A DNA stretch of 64,000 bases. Source: Hymenobacter sp. 5317J-9. Its GTDB lineage: Bacteria > Bacteroidota > Bacteroidia > Cytophagales > Hymenobacteraceae. This document shows positions 26,235 to 36,391 of the stretch, in pieces; positions within the stretch are counted from its first letter, which is position 1, and the number at the start of each line of letters is the position of its first letter. The stretch spans positions 2,232,001 to 2,296,000 of the forward strand of contig NZ_CP095050.1 in assembly GCF_022921075.1 (NCBI RefSeq), given 5' to 3'. The translations under genes and the position numbers were made by a program. The notes under the pieces were generated by a model. The model made no database searches, was not told where the DNA came from, and saw only the letters and a program-made list of their open reading frames with translations.

Positions 26235-29200
26235 TAGCGGGTTAGGTTTTCATCCAGCAAGCGGAAGGGGCTCAGCTTGTTCAAATTCAGCACGAAGCGG
26301 ATGCCGTCGGTGAATTCTTGGCGGCTGCCGGGCAGACCGTCGCGGAATTGCGAGCCGGCCACGGGCACGTACACCTCGAAGATGTTCCGAACGAAAGGCA
26401 GCGTCACGCCGGCATCGTAGAACAGGCGCTGCGAAGTGGCACGACCGGCCAGGAATTGCTTCTCGCTGGTGGCGCCCAGGTCGGCAAAAATGGCCAACGG
26501 CAGCGCGGGCACATCCACCTGCACGTTCAGGGAACTGAGCCACTTCTGGCTGGCCACGGGTACAAAGGCCTTGAAGGCGCCGTCGCGGTTGTCGGTCTGG
26601 TGCACTTGGGCGGTGAGTGCGTGCGAAATCTGCTGGCGGTCGAGGAAAGCGGTTTGGCGGCGGTAGTCGGGACTGCTGCTCAAGCCCAGCACAAAGTCGG
26701 TCTGGGCCGCGCTTTGCAGGAAACGGCCGCCGAACAGGCGCACCTGCACGCGCTTTTTGGCGGAATAGAAGCGCTGGTAGGCTGCCTCGGCCCGTAGCAG
26801 AACGGCACCTTTGTCGTTGCTTTCGGTGGCGCTGGCCAGCAGGTGGTTGAGCTCCACGTTGGCCGACCAGGCCTGCAGGGCGTCTTCGTGGCGCACGCTG
26901 TAGGCGCCCGTCACGATGCTTCTGGTGCGGCTCAGGTCCTGGTCGGTCACGGAGGTGAAAGCCACCTGCACCTGCTGCTGGGGCACGTAGCCCACCCGGT
27001 GCGGCAAGATGAACGTGAAGCTGGGCTCGGTCTTAAAATAGCGCTCAAACCGCTGCACGGTGAGGGCCGTGATGAACTGGCGTGAGTCGCGCTGGGGCAG
27101 CGCGTTGAGCTGAATGCGCCCGATGCCATTCAATTCGTTGCGGTTGAAGCTGTACATGGGCATGAGCAGGTACTGCAGCTTCTTGGGCGCCAAGGGGTTG
27201 TTGTAGAACGCGGCCCCCAGCATGAGTTTGTCGGAGGTGTTGGCGCCGAGCACGGGCAGCCAGTTCACGGTGGCCTTGTCCCAGCGCTCCACGCTGAAGA
27301 GCGGACGCAGGTGCAGCGGCTCGGAGCGGTCGAGGGGGCCGCTTTCGATTTTGAGGCGGTCGTTGCGGCGGTTGAGCTGCGGGGTGAGGTAGCCGGCATC
27401 GACCACCACCGCGGCCACGTTTTCGCGCTTGAAGTTGAGCTGGCTCGTCACTTCTTCGTCGGCGTTGGGGTCGGTGTTGCCGAAGGGCGGCGTCCAGAGG
27501 GTTTCCAGCACGTTGTTCTGGGCGTCGACGGTGGACACGGGCACGGCCCACGGCACCGACGAGTCGGTGCGCACCAGCACCTTCACCACGTCGTTGAACA
27601 CGGCCAGCGCGCTGATGTCGGCGTCATAAGGCTGCGCTGTGCCCAGGAAATCCCGGAAAAACCAGCCCAGCTTCTGCCCCGTGCTTTCCTCAAACACGGC
27701 CTGCATGTCTTCGGGGTAGGGGTGCTTGAACTGCCAGCGCGCGTAGTATTGGTGCATGGCCGCGTCGAATTTCTCCTGCCCGAGGTAGCCCGCCAGGTAT
27801 TTCATCGAAAGGGCGGTTTTCTCATATACCGTGGCCGCGTAGTTCACCTGCGTGTACTCGGCCGACGTGGGGCCCTGCACGGGCTGGGCCAGGCCGCGCG
27901 TGGCCATGGCCTGATAGGGCAGCCAGCTCAGGGCCGTGCCGGGCAGATTTTCCAGGCCGAAAGCCTTGGCCACGGGCTTGGCCGTTTGGAGGGCGGACAG
28001 CATGCCGGCCTGCGGGTTGGTGAGCTCCTCTACGCGGTACTGAAAGTAGGAATTCATGCCCTCGTCCAGCCACGGAAAGTCGCGCTCATTCGAGCCCAGG
28101 ATGCCGTAGAACCAGTTGTGGCCCACTTCGTGCACAATGGCTTCGGGCTCGGTCACGGTCACCATGGGGTATTCCATGCCGCTGCCGGCCGAAAGGGCGC
28201 CGTCTACGGCGGTGGCGCTGGCGTAGGGGTAGTCGCCCACCCATTTCGAGTAGTTGCGCACGGCGTCGTTCACGTCCTGCAGCCCTTTTATCCACTTCAT
28301 CGCCTGGCGGTTGGTGAATAGCACCCAGGTCGAAACCGCCCGGCCCGAAGGTAACTGCACCGAGTCGCGCAGCACGTTGAAGCGCTTGTCGGCGAACCAG
28401 GCGAAATCGTGCACCCGTTCCTGCTTGTAGCGCAGGGTTTTGGTGGTAGGGGCTGAGGCTGGGAAGGCCATGTCCTTGCCGAAGTCGTCGGCCGTTTTCT
28501 TCGACGCGGTGGCGGTGGCCAACGCGGCCATGCGGGCCTGCTCGTCGGGGTTTTGGAGCACGCCTGTGGCCCCCACCGTGTAGTTGCTGGGCAGGGTGAT
28601 GCTTACGTCGAAGGAACCGTATTCGGAGTAAAACTCGCCCTGGCTGAGGTAGGGGATGGGGTGCCAGCCGCGCCGGTCCAGCACGGCCGGCTTGGGGTAC
28701 CACTGCGAAATCTGGTAGCTCTGCCCCACGTGCCCGAGGCGCGAAAACGACCCCGGCAGCTTCACCCGAAACGGCGTGGCGATGGTGGCCGTGGCGCCCG
28801 GCGCCAGCGCCTGCGGCAGCACCAGCTTGGCGATGTCGGGATTCTTGGGGTCAAATTCGAGCTTGGCCGCCTGCCCGTTCACCGCAAAGGCGAGGCTGTC
28901 GATAAAGCCCCGGTCTTTAGCTTTGGCAAACAGGAATTTGCGGTTGCCATGGCGCTGCTGCTCCTGCCCAAAGGCCGTGTGGTTGTCGCGGTAAGCATTG
29001 GGCCACAGATGGAACCAGATGAAGCCCAGCGGCTGCGGCGAGTTGTTGTGGTATACCAGCTCTTCGCGGCCGCGCAGGTAGTGGGCGCGGTCGTCGAGCT
29101 TCACGTCGATGGCATAGTTGACTTCCTGCTGGAAGTAAGGCACCGCGGCGGCTTTGGCCGGGGCGGCGGGCTTGGGTTTGGGGCGGCGCTGGCCCAGGGC

Positions 29201-29248
29201 CAGGCCCGGCAGCAGGGCCAATAGCCCGAAGAGAAAACGATTTTTCAT
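26234..29248 (-). CDS. M1-family zinc metallopeptidase
   Basis: A 1004-residue secreted or periplasmic peptidase with signal peptide MKNRFLFGLLALLPGLALGQ. The gluzincin site HEVGHNW lies near 374-380 with the third zinc ligand in WLDEGMNSYF about 20 residues later; the exopeptidase motif appears as GSGMEYPMV. The region after ~600 has many aromatic-ended beta strands (FFGGRFLQSAAQTDFVLGL), a barrel-like C-terminus seen in Bacteroidota M1 proteins. It would trim peptides at the N-terminus. Start chosen at the ATG before the signal peptide; the upstream frame (to 29368) is noncoding in character. Coupled to dgt. Confidence 0.9.
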   Translation of the reverse strand: MKNRFLFGLLALLPGLALGQRRPKPKPAAPAKAAAVPYFQQEVNYAIDVKLDDRAHYLRGREELVYHNNSPQPLGFIWFHLWPNAYRDNHTAFGQEQQRHGNRKFLFAKAKDRGFIDSLAFAVNGQAAKLEFDPKNPDIAKLVLPQALAPGATATIATPFRVKLPGSFSRLGHVGQSYQISQWYPKPAVLDRRGWHPIPYLSQGEFYSEYGSFDVSITLPSNYTVGATGVLQNPDEQARMAALATATASKKTADDFGKDMAFPASAPTTKTLRYKQERVHDFAWFADKRFNVLRDSVQLPSGRAVSTWVLFTNRQAMKWIKGLQDVNDAVRNYSKWVGDYPYASATAVDGALSAGSGMEYPMVTVTEPEAIVHEVGHNWFYGILGSNERDFPWLDEGMNSYFQYRVEELTNPQAGMLSALQTAKPVAKAFGLENLPGTALSWLPYQAMATRGLAQPVQGPTSAEYTQVNYAATVYEKTALSMKYLAGYLGQEKFDAAMHQYYARWQFKHPYPEDMQAVFEESTGQKLGWFFRDFLGTAQPYDADISALAVFNDVVKVLVRTDSSVPWAVPVSTVDAQNNVLETLWTPPFGNTDPNADEEVTSQLNFKRENVAAVVVDAGYLTPQLNRRNDRLKIESGPLDRSEPLHLRPLFSVERWDKATVNWLPVLGANTSDKLMLGAAFYNNPLAPKKLQYLLMPMYSFNRNELNGIGRIQLNALPQRDSRQFITALTVQRFERYFKTEPSFTFILPHRVGYVPQQQVQVAFTSVTDQDLSRTRSIVTGAYSVRHEDALQAWSANVELNHLLASATESNDKGAVLLRAEAAYQRFYSAKKRVQVRLFGGRFLQSAAQTDFVLGLSSSPDYRRQTAFLDRQQISHALTAQVHQTDNRDGAFKAFVPVASQKWLSSLNVQVDVPALPLAIFADLGATSEKQFLAGRATSQRLFYDAGVTLPFVRNIFEVYVPVAGSQFRDGLPGSRQEFTDGIRFVLNLNKLSPFRLLDENLTR

Positions 29249-29414
29249 GCAGAATTCAATGGGCCGGGAGTAGAGCCGCGCCTTCGGGGCGAAGCTACGG
29301 CGCGCCGGATAACGGAGCTGCGGAACGCAGCGCAATGGCCGTAAAGCAACGCAAAAGCACTGCATCAATAAGCCGCCAGATTCCGTTCAACGGGGCTCAT
29401 CAGTGCCTTCCCTC

Positions 29415-29834
29415 ATGCCCAGCGAAAATTCCCTGCAACGTTTCCTCGACGCCCAGGCCACCAACTACCACGATGCCTTGGCCGAAATAAAAAGCGGCCG
29501 CAAGCGCAGCCACTGGATGTGGTATGTCTTCCCTCAGATTCAGGGGCTTGGCCTGAGCGAAACCGCGCGGTTTTATGCGTTGCAGGACCGGGCGGAAGCG
29601 GCGGCCTATCTGCAGCATCCGGTGCTGGGCAGCCGTTTGGTAGAAATCAGCCAGGCTTTGCTTGAACTGAAATCCAACGACGCGCACGGCGTTCTGGGCA
29701 GCCCCGACGACATGAAGCTAAAGTCCTCAATGACGCTTTTTGCGGCGCTGCGGGCCAGCCCGGTTTTCCAGCGGGTGCTGGACAAATTTTACGCCGGCGA
29801 GCCAGACAGTAAAACGTTGCGTATCATTGGCTGA
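29415..29834 (+). CDS. DUF1810 family protein
   Basis: A 139-residue cytosolic protein. The order QRFLDAQATNYHDALAEIKS, SHWMWYVFPQIQGLG, HPVLGSRLVEISQALL, FGSPDD-like GSPDDMKLKSSMTLF is diagnostic of DUF1810 (calpastatin-like) proteins. Function unknown. ATG at 29415 preferred over the GTG at 29403. Divergent from the M1 peptidase. Confidence 0.9.
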   Translation: MPSENSLQRFLDAQATNYHDALAEIKSGRKRSHWMWYVFPQIQGLGLSETARFYALQDRAEAAAYLQHPVLGSRLVEISQALLELKSNDAHGVLGSPDDMKLKSSMTLFAALRASPVFQRVLDKFYAGEPDSKTLRIIG

Positions 29835-29852
29835 TAACTCACTGACAGCCTG

Positions 29853-30134
29853 ATGGAGCAAAAGGATAAAAACTTGATAATTGATGGGGGAGCCGTGTGG
29901 TTTGGACTCGTAATTGGCTGGATTACGGCGGTGACCTTTTATTCCACGCAGGGCCATACCAGCAAGGAGCTAGCTGCCATCGTGGCCGTCATTACAGGGG
30001 CCGCCATCTCTAAACTTTTTTCGAAAACCGACACTCAATTCTCGATGTATTGTGTAGGGCTTGCGCTAGGCTTTATTATCCAAGTCGTGCTTATCGCGTG
30101 CTACGGTAAAATTTGGCCCGTACTGGCTCACTAA
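29853..30134 (+). CDS. Small membrane protein
   Basis: A 93-residue protein with three hydrophobic helices (about 10-32, 38-55, 63-90) and little else. It starts 18 bases after the DUF1810 gene, so they may be co-transcribed. Composition is slightly more AT-rich than the neighbourhood. Family not recognised. Confidence 0.6.
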   Translation: MEQKDKNLIIDGGAVWFGLVIGWITAVTFYSTQGHTSKELAAIVAVITGAAISKLFSKTDTQFSMYCVGLALGFIIQVVLIACYGKIWPVLAH

Positions 30135-30155
30135 GTTGCTGCAGGCTACTGCGTT

Positions 30156-30839
30156 TTACATTTCCTCGTGTGCCCGGCCCAGCAGCCGTACCGTGCCGTA
30201 GCCCACCAGCAGGAACAGGCCGAAAACCAACGTCACGCCCCAGGTGCCAGGAAAAGAGAAGGGGTGCAAAATGCGGTTCACGATGTCGTAGAACAGCGTG
30301 AGCGGGTTCGTGAGTATGTCCCAAGAATTGAAGCGCAAGTAGCGGCCTAAGTAGATACCGAAGCTGCTGAGCAGCAGCGCCAGCGTGGCAAACACCCAGC
30401 CCATCCAGAAGCCCAGGCGTGACTGTACCAGCCGCTGCATATCCGACAGCGAGGCATAAGCCAGCATCAGCCCGTTCCAGGCGCAGCTCAGGATGAGGGC
30501 CAGGTCGTACCACAGCGGCACGCCGGGGCGGGCATCGAGGTGGAAAAGGTCGGTGAGGATGTAGGGCGCATTCGGAAAAAACAGCAGCCAGGCCGCGCCC
30601 ACCGGCACCAGCATGCGCGTGCGCAAGGGTGCCTGCGCAATGCCCAGCAAGGTGCTCAGCGCAAAGGGAATGACGGCCAGAAACAGGTTCCAGACCAGAA
30701 ACAGGAAGGTGAGATGCCCCGTCAGTAGTACCCGTCCCATTATTAGCAACATGCTGAGCGTGAGCGAAGCGCCCAGCACGAACATCAGCGTGAGGCGGGC
30801 GCGGGAAACGGGGAGGCTGGAGAGGGAAACGGCTTGCAT
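30156..30839 (-). CDS. DUF1361 family membrane protein
   Basis: A 227-residue protein with six or seven membrane helices. The block LLFFPNAPYILTDLFHL followed by PLWYDLALILSCAWNGLM is the DUF1361 signature. Function unknown. Start at the ATG at 30839 (MQAVSLSSLPVSR); the 18 residues upstream look like noncoding sequence. Convergent with the small membrane gene, and 133 bases from the TolC gene. Confidence 0.88.
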   Translation of the reverse strand: MQAVSLSSLPVSRARLTLMFVLGASLTLSMLLIMGRVLLTGHLTFLFLVWNLFLAVIPFALSTLLGIAQAPLRTRMLVPVGAAWLLFFPNAPYILTDLFHLDARPGVPLWYDLALILSCAWNGLMLAYASLSDMQRLVQSRLGFWMGWVFATLALLLSSFGIYLGRYLRFNSWDILTNPLTLFYDIVNRILHPFSFPGTWGVTLVFGLFLLVGYGTVRLLGRAHEEM

Positions 30840-30972
30840 AGGACTAATATACGGGCGGGCCAACGGGCAGGTGCTGCTTTCGGCGGCAGGCACAACTCAA
30901 AACCGCCCGTGCGTATTGTTTGAGCCGGGATGAAGTTTTGGGTTCTGCTTCCGTGGCGTCCGAAAGTCGCGT

Positions 30973-32454
30973 TTAGTCGCCACCGGCTGCATATCGCACT
31001 TGGGCCTGGGTCTGGGCGTATTTGGCTTGCAACTCGGCCAGCTTCTGGCGGGCAGCCAGCAGGCTCGCCTCGCGGGAGTTGATGAAGAACACGGTGCTTT
31101 CGCCGCTCTCGAAGCGGATAAGCTCGCCGTCGCGCAGGCGCTGGTAGTTGACGGTGGCCTGCTGCTGCAGACGCAGCTGTTCCAGCAGGGCCTGCCAGTC
31201 GTTGGCGGCGGTTTGCAGGGCGTTGGTCACCTGGCGCTGGTCGTTGCTGAGCTGGTACCCGGCATCGCGCAGCTTGAGCTGCACCAGCTGGCGTTTGGCC
31301 CGCTCGGCCCGCAGAAAGATTGGCTGGGAAAAGCTGAGGCCCAGCTTGTAGTTGTTGGTCGAGTATGCCCCCGTGAAGGGGCTGGGGCTGCCTTCTAGGG
31401 CAAAGGGTTGGCCGGGCAGCAGCAGGTTGTAGTCGACGCTGAGCTTGGGCAGCAGCTTGTTGAGCGCGAGGCGGTTTTCCAGGCCCAGCTGCACCTGCTT
31501 GGCGCGGGTTTTGGCCAGGTCGGGGTGGCGCTGCAGAGCCAGTTCGGTGAGCTGGGCCAGCGAATCGGGCAGGAGCGGGCGCCAGGCCGGCGCGGCCGGC
31601 AGGGGCTGGGGCTGAACGGTGGGCGGCAGCTCGCGGGGGCGCCCCTCGGCGTCCCAGAGGTAGCTGGACGCCACCAGGGCGGCATTTTGCCACTGCACCC
31701 GGGCGGCCACGCGCTGGGCCTGCCGGTTTTGCAGCTCCGTGAGGGCTTCCACCGAGTCGATGGCGGCCAGGTCGCCGGCCAACACACGCAGGCGGGTGGC
31801 GTTGAAACGAGTGCCGGCCACCCGCTCGTTGGCCGAAAGCAGGCGCAGGCGCTGCGTGGCCAGGGCCCAGTCCCAGTAGTCTTTGCTGGCGCTCAGGCGC
31901 AGCTTGTTCAGCACCGCCCGGCGCTCGGCTTCGGCCAGGCCGGCCAGGGCCTGAGCCACGCGCACGGCCGTGCGCCGCTCGTCAATCAGCAGGCCCTGGC
32001 TCAGGGGCACGCTCAGGCCCACGTAGCTCAGGCCGCTGCTGGCGGTGTACTCCTGCGGGTTCACGTAGGGGCCCACGCCCCGGTCCCAGCCGGCTTTCAC
32101 GTCCACGCCAAACCAGGTGGGCACGCGCAGGGCCGTTTCCCAGTCGTGGTAGTAGTCTTTGCCTTTCAGCTCTTTGCCGTAGTACTTGCCCGTGAGCGCG
32201 GGGTCGAAGGCGCCGCGGGCCTGGCGGATTTCCTGCTGGGCGCGCTCCGGGTTCAGGTTGGCCTGCCGGGCAATGGGGTGGAACTGGTCGAGCAGCGCCA
32301 GAAACTCGGCGTGGCTGATGACCACCGAATCGGCCGGCACCGCTGTGGGTTGGGCTTGGGGCGTCAGGGGTAAGAGCAGGAGCAGGGCCGCCAGCCAGCG
32401 TCGGAGGTGGCGGGGGGCGCTCCACCGGTGCCCGTCGTTATTCTTCGTTTCCAT
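30973..32454 (-). CDS. TolC-family outer-membrane efflux protein
   Basis: A 493-residue protein with signal peptide (LRRWLAALLLLLPLTPQAQ) and the two repeated helical halves of TolC (ARQANLNPERAQQEIRQARG; ALQRHPDLAKTRAKQVQLGL). It forms the outer-membrane exit duct for the export system encoded just upstream. The ATG at 32454 lies inside the end of the HlyD gene, a 17-base overlap that signals one operon (TetR, ABC, HlyD, TolC). The C-terminal FESGESTVFFINSREASLL is typical of Bacteroidota homologues. Confidence 0.9.
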   Translation of the reverse strand: METKNNDGHRWSAPRHLRRWLAALLLLLPLTPQAQPTAVPADSVVISHAEFLALLDQFHPIARQANLNPERAQQEIRQARGAFDPALTGKYYGKELKGKDYYHDWETALRVPTWFGVDVKAGWDRGVGPYVNPQEYTASSGLSYVGLSVPLSQGLLIDERRTAVRVAQALAGLAEAERRAVLNKLRLSASKDYWDWALATQRLRLLSANERVAGTRFNATRLRVLAGDLAAIDSVEALTELQNRQAQRVAARVQWQNAALVASSYLWDAEGRPRELPPTVQPQPLPAAPAWRPLLPDSLAQLTELALQRHPDLAKTRAKQVQLGLENRLALNKLLPKLSVDYNLLLPGQPFALEGSPSPFTGAYSTNNYKLGLSFSQPIFLRAERAKRQLVQLKLRDAGYQLSNDQRQVTNALQTAANDWQALLEQLRLQQQATVNYQRLRDGELIRFESGESTVFFINSREASLLAARQKLAELQAKYAQTQAQVRYAAGGD

Positions 32455-33832
32455 AGTCCGCACTTTTCTCCTTCTTCCCGCTTTTGCTGTCTTTGCTGCC
32501 CGCGTAGGCCGGCTCGGCGCCCACGTAGTTGGGCGGGAAGCCGTTGATTTGGCGCCACAGCTCGTACCACACGGGCACGTCGTCGAGCAGGGCCCAGCCA
32601 TACACGCCCGAGCCCACGCGCAGCGGGGCGGGCCAGGGCTCCGTGCCGGGCTCGTGCGTCACCAGAATGCGGTACTGACCCTGCGAGTCGATGTTGTCAA
32701 TCACTTGCACGATGCCGCCAAAGGTGCCGAAGCTGCTGCCCGGCCAGCCCGTGAACACCAGTGCCGGCCAGCCGTCGAACTGCAGCCGCACTCGCCGGCC
32801 CACCCGCAGCAGCGGAATGTCCATCGGCTTCACGTAGAGCTCGGCGGCCAGGCGCGGGTTGGCGGGCATCAGCGTCACCAGGTCTTCGCCTTCCTTCACA
32901 ATCTCGCCCTGGCCCTCCTTGAGGGCCCGCACCACGTAGCCCGTTTGGGGCGCCGTGATGAAGTAATAGCCCGCCCGGATGCTCAGGTTGGCCAGCTCGT
33001 TGCGCATCTTGGCAATCTGGCCCTCGGTGTCGAACTGGTAGCCGGTGGCCGAGCGGCGGTCGCTTTCGCTCTTGGCAATTTTGTCGGCGTACTCCGCGTC
33101 CAGCGACTGTAGCTCGATGCGGGCCGAAACGGAGTCCTGGCGCGAAGCACCCAGCTTGTTTTGCACGGCCTGCAGCTTGGCGGCGCTTTCCTGAAACTTC
33201 AGGCGGCGCTGCTCCAGTTCGGTCAGGCTCTTCAGGCCTTGCTTGTAGAGCAACTCCTGGCGTTCCTGCTGGCGCTCGGCAATGGCGTAATCGGCGCGGG
33301 CCGCCACCAGCTCGGCGCGGTCGGAGCGCACTTTTAGGTCGGCCTGGCGCACCTTGTTGCGGGCTTTGGCCAGGCTGGCTTGCAGGGCCAGGCGCAGGGC
33401 GTCCTGCTGGTTGCCCAAGGCAGCGGTTTTGGCCGTGTTTTCGCGCAGGCCGGAGATTTTGGCTTCGAGCTGCTCGCGGGTGCGGGCCAACAGCTCGGGG
33501 TCGAAGTACTTGTCTTTGATTTCGACGATTTCGGCCAGCGTGTCGCCTTTTTGCACCAGCTGGCCTTCCTGCACGCGCCAGGTTTTGATGCGGCCCCCAA
33601 TGGTGCTGGGCACGGTTTGGGGGCGGTCCTGCGGGCGCAAGGTGGTCAGCTTGCCCGTGGAGCGGATGTTTTGCGTCCAGGGCAGAAACCCGCACAGCAG
33701 CACCAGCAAGCCCAGGCCGCCGGCCCAGCGGGCCAGCGTGCGCCCGGCCCGGGGCGTGCGCGCCCGCCGAAACGCCGTGAAGCGTCCCGCGTCGGGGTGG
33801 GTTTCGGAAGTGGGATGTTCAGCAAATGGCAT
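32438..33832 (-). CDS. HlyD-family periplasmic adaptor
   Basis: A 464-residue membrane-fusion protein: one membrane helix (ARWAGGLGLLVLLCGFL, about 34-50), a biotinyl-lipoyl half (PSTIGGRIKTWRVQEGQLVQ), a long coiled-coil hairpin (about 120-270), the second lipoyl half (ITAPQTGYVVRALKEGQGEI) and a beta-barrel. The charged C-terminal tail (KDSKSGKKEKSADYGNEE) is unusual. It bridges the ABC exporter to TolC. It lies 145 bases after the ABC gene and overlaps the TolC start. Confidence 0.88.
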   Translation of the reverse strand: MPFAEHPTSETHPDAGRFTAFRRARTPRAGRTLARWAGGLGLLVLLCGFLPWTQNIRSTGKLTTLRPQDRPQTVPSTIGGRIKTWRVQEGQLVQKGDTLAEIVEIKDKYFDPELLARTREQLEAKISGLRENTAKTAALGNQQDALRLALQASLAKARNKVRQADLKVRSDRAELVAARADYAIAERQQERQELLYKQGLKSLTELEQRRLKFQESAAKLQAVQNKLGASRQDSVSARIELQSLDAEYADKIAKSESDRRSATGYQFDTEGQIAKMRNELANLSIRAGYYFITAPQTGYVVRALKEGQGEIVKEGEDLVTLMPANPRLAAELYVKPMDIPLLRVGRRVRLQFDGWPALVFTGWPGSSFGTFGGIVQVIDNIDSQGQYRILVTHEPGTEPWPAPLRVGSGVYGWALLDDVPVWYELWRQINGFPPNYVGAEPAYAGSKDSKSGKKEKSADYGNEE

Positions 33833-33977
33833 ATTTCAGTAGTTTGGAGAGGCAGCAAAGCGCCCGTCGAATGAGTAAGGAGAAAAGGGAGGAGATGACG
33901 GCGGAAGGGTGAGCCGCGACTTGTCAATTTGTTGACTTCGTGCTGTTCATAATCCGCCATTCATTTTCAGCGCATGG

Positions 33978-35707
33978 CTACGCGCCCAGCAGGGCACGCA
34001 TTTCGGGGGTCTGGCGCATCTCGGCCAGCGTGCCTTCGGCCACCAGGCGGCCTTCATCGAGCACGGCCACGCGAGGCATGTGGGCCAGCAGCTCGGGCTG
34101 GGTGGTGCCCAGTATCACGGTCCAGGGCAGGCCGGGCTCCAGCAAGCGGCGCAGCACCCGCACCCGCTCGGCCAGCGAGGCGGCCGGCAGCAGGTGGTCG
34201 AGCAGGAGCAGGCGCGGGCGCCCCACCAGCGCGCGGGCCAGCAGCAGCTTCTGGGTGATGCCGGCCCCAGCGGGTGGCCCGGGCCCACGGGCGTTTGCAG
34301 GCCGCCGGGGCGGGCGTAGAGGTTGTCGCGCAGGCCCACCAGTTCCACGGCCCAGGCGGCATCGGTGGCGCTGAGGTGGGGCTGGTTGAGGGTGATGTTT
34401 TCGAGCACCGTGCCCGAAAACAGGTGCTGGTGCGAGAGGTTGTCGCCCACCGCGGCGGCCAGCGCCTCGGGGCCGAGGTCGGCCAGGGGCAGGCCCGCGT
34501 ACACTATCTGGCCGGAATAGTCGTCGAGCAGGCCGGCCAGCAGGCGCAGCAGGGTGGTTTTGCCGGCGCCGTCGGCCCCGGCCAGGGCCAGGTGGTTGCC
34601 GGGGACCAGGGTCAGCGACACGTCGTTGAGGGTGGTGTGGCTGGCATTGGGGTAGGTGTAGGAGAGGCCGCGCAGCTCCATGGCCAGGCCCGCTTCTGCC
34701 GCGACGGCGGGGAGAGGTGCCGTGCCCGCCGGGGGCGTCACCGCCTCCAGGTCCAGCACGTGGCCAATTTTGTCGAGCGAGGTGAGGGCATCGTACACCA
34801 CGTCGAGCTTGAGCACCAGCTTCTCCACCGCCCCAATGGTGAGAATGATGACGATTTCGGCGGCCACAAACTGGCCGATGTTAATCTGCTTCTCAATCAG
34901 CAGCCAGCACCCAATGCCCAGCAGCGAGGCCGTAACCAGCGTTTTGAACACCACAAAGCCCCACGACTGCGTGAGCAGCACCCGGAAATGCGCCGCGCGG
35001 GCCCCGAGGTAGCCGTTCAGCAGGTCGTCGGTGCGGCCCAGGGCCAGGCCCTGGCGCGGGGGCAGCCGGAAGCTGCTCACGGTGCGGGCCACGTCTTCGA
35101 GCCAGGCCACCACGCGGTACTTGTACTGGCTTTCGGTGATGCTGGTGCTCAGGCCTTTGGGGCCGGTGAGGGCAATCAGGCCGTAGAGCACCAACACCAG
35201 CGTCAGGCCAAACACAATGAAGATGGGGTGGTAGAATGAGAGCAGCAGCAGGCCAAACAAAATTTGCAGAGCGGCGGCCGAAAACTCAATCAGCAGCGTG
35301 GCCAGGCCTTTCTGCAGCGTCGGTACGTCGAGCAGGCGGTTCATGAGTTCGGGCAGGTATTCGCCTTCCAGGGCCTCAGACCGCACCTTGGGCAGGCGCA
35401 CGGCAAAGTCGAGGGCCACCCGCGTCATCAGCCGCTGCTGCATGTACTCCACCAGCGTTATCTGCATGATTTGCAGGCCGCCCACTAGCAGCGTGCCCAG
35501 CACAATGAGCCCGATGAGGACCACCAGCGAGGTGCTCACGGCCCCGCTGCTCACGAAGCCAATCACCGACTGCACCCCCAGCGGCAGGCTCAGGCTGATG
35601 ACCCCGGCCAGCGCCGCGTACACATACAGGTAGGCAATGTCGGTGCGCTCGGCCGCGAACAGGCGGAACAAGCGTTGCATTGGGGTAAGGGAATGAGAAG
35701 AAGCCAT
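33978..35707 (-). pseudogene. ABC exporter (membrane + ATPase), one frameshift, degenerate ATPase motifs
   Basis: Repaired, this is a 576-residue half-transporter: six membrane helices (to about 310) and a nucleotide-binding domain with Walker A GADGAGKTT. The frame is lost at the CCCC run 34265-34268 (plus strand): GHPLG must continue as AGITQKLLLARALVGRPR, one base missing. Even when repaired the ATPase is odd. The signature is LGAGITQK instead of LSGGQ, Walker B reads LLLLDHLLP with His for the catalytic Glu, and the switch His is replaced in ILGTTQPELL. There is no N-terminal C39 peptidase. With HlyD and TolC it forms a TetR-controlled export operon; the substrate is unknown. Confidence 0.8.
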
Positions 35708-35731
35708 ATAAGTTGATTGAGGACGAATGAA

Positions 35732-36391
35732 TTAAGCCAGCGCCGCGAAGGCCAGCTGGGTCAGAAAGGCCGGCACCTGGTCGGCGCCGTCGCTGAGCGA
35801 GGGCAGGTGCCGGGCAAAAAAATGCTGCTTGCGCGCCGACTCCAGGAGCGTGCTCACCAGCGCGTGCGGGTGGGCGTAGCGGGGGCTCACGGCCTGCACC
35901 ACGCCCACCAGCTCGGCCACAAGCTCCATGTGCTCCCGGAACAGGCCGGCGCGGTTATCGGCGTCGACTTCCTTGGTGAGGTAGGCCTTGCTGGCCTCGG
36001 CCACCACCACGCGGTAGAGGGCGGCCTCGTCGAAATCGGGCGTGGCGGGGTCGTCCACGCTGGCTTCGCACACGGCCGCCAGGGCCAGGCGCAGGCGCTG
36101 CTGCGGGTCGGCCACGTGGTGCAGCGCCACCCGCACCCGGAAGCGCAGCCAGGCCCAGTGCCAGCTCACTAAGTAGAGGAGCAGGCGGTGCTTGTTTTCG
36201 AAGTAGCGGTAAAGCGAAGCCTCGGTCGAATTCATCACCGCCGCCAGCTTCTTGAAAGTGAACGCCTCAAAGCCGATGTCATCGAGCAGGCGCACGCTTT
36301 CGGCCAGCAGGCGGCGGCCCAAATCCGTGGCCTGCGGGTCGCGCAGGTACAGGTGCTGGTTGAGGTCGGGGCGGAGGGCAGCAAGCATCAT
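35732..36391 (-). CDS. TetR-family regulator of the ABC-HlyD-TolC operon
   Basis: A 219-residue protein with N-terminal helix-turn-helix: LAESVRLLDDIGFEAFTFKK, then LAAVMNSTEASLYRYFENKH. The C-terminal ligand domain has no recognised specificity. It is the first gene of the minus-strand cluster, 24 bases before the ABC gene, so it probably autoregulates the export operon. The start could be either of two adjacent ATG codons. Confidence 0.85.
   Translation of the reverse strand: MMLAALRPDLNQHLYLRDPQATDLGRRLLAESVRLLDDIGFEAFTFKKLAAVMNSTEASLYRYFENKHRLLLYLVSWHWAWLRFRVRVALHHVADPQQRLRLALAAVCEASVDDPATPDFDEAALYRVVVAEASKAYLTKEVDADNRAGLFREHMELVAELVGVVQAVSPRYAHPHALVSTLLESARKQHFFARHLPSLSDGADQVPAFLTQLAFAALA

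Noticed and set aside
32455..32601. 49-residue N-terminal extension of the TolC protein
   Set aside because: It overlaps the HlyD coding sequence and is R/T/S-rich shadow; the signal peptide starts after METKNN.
34226..34275. Programmed frameshift in the ABC exporter
   Set aside because: No slippery heptamer with downstream structure typical of programmed shifts, and ABC exporters do not use one; a missing base in the C run explains it.
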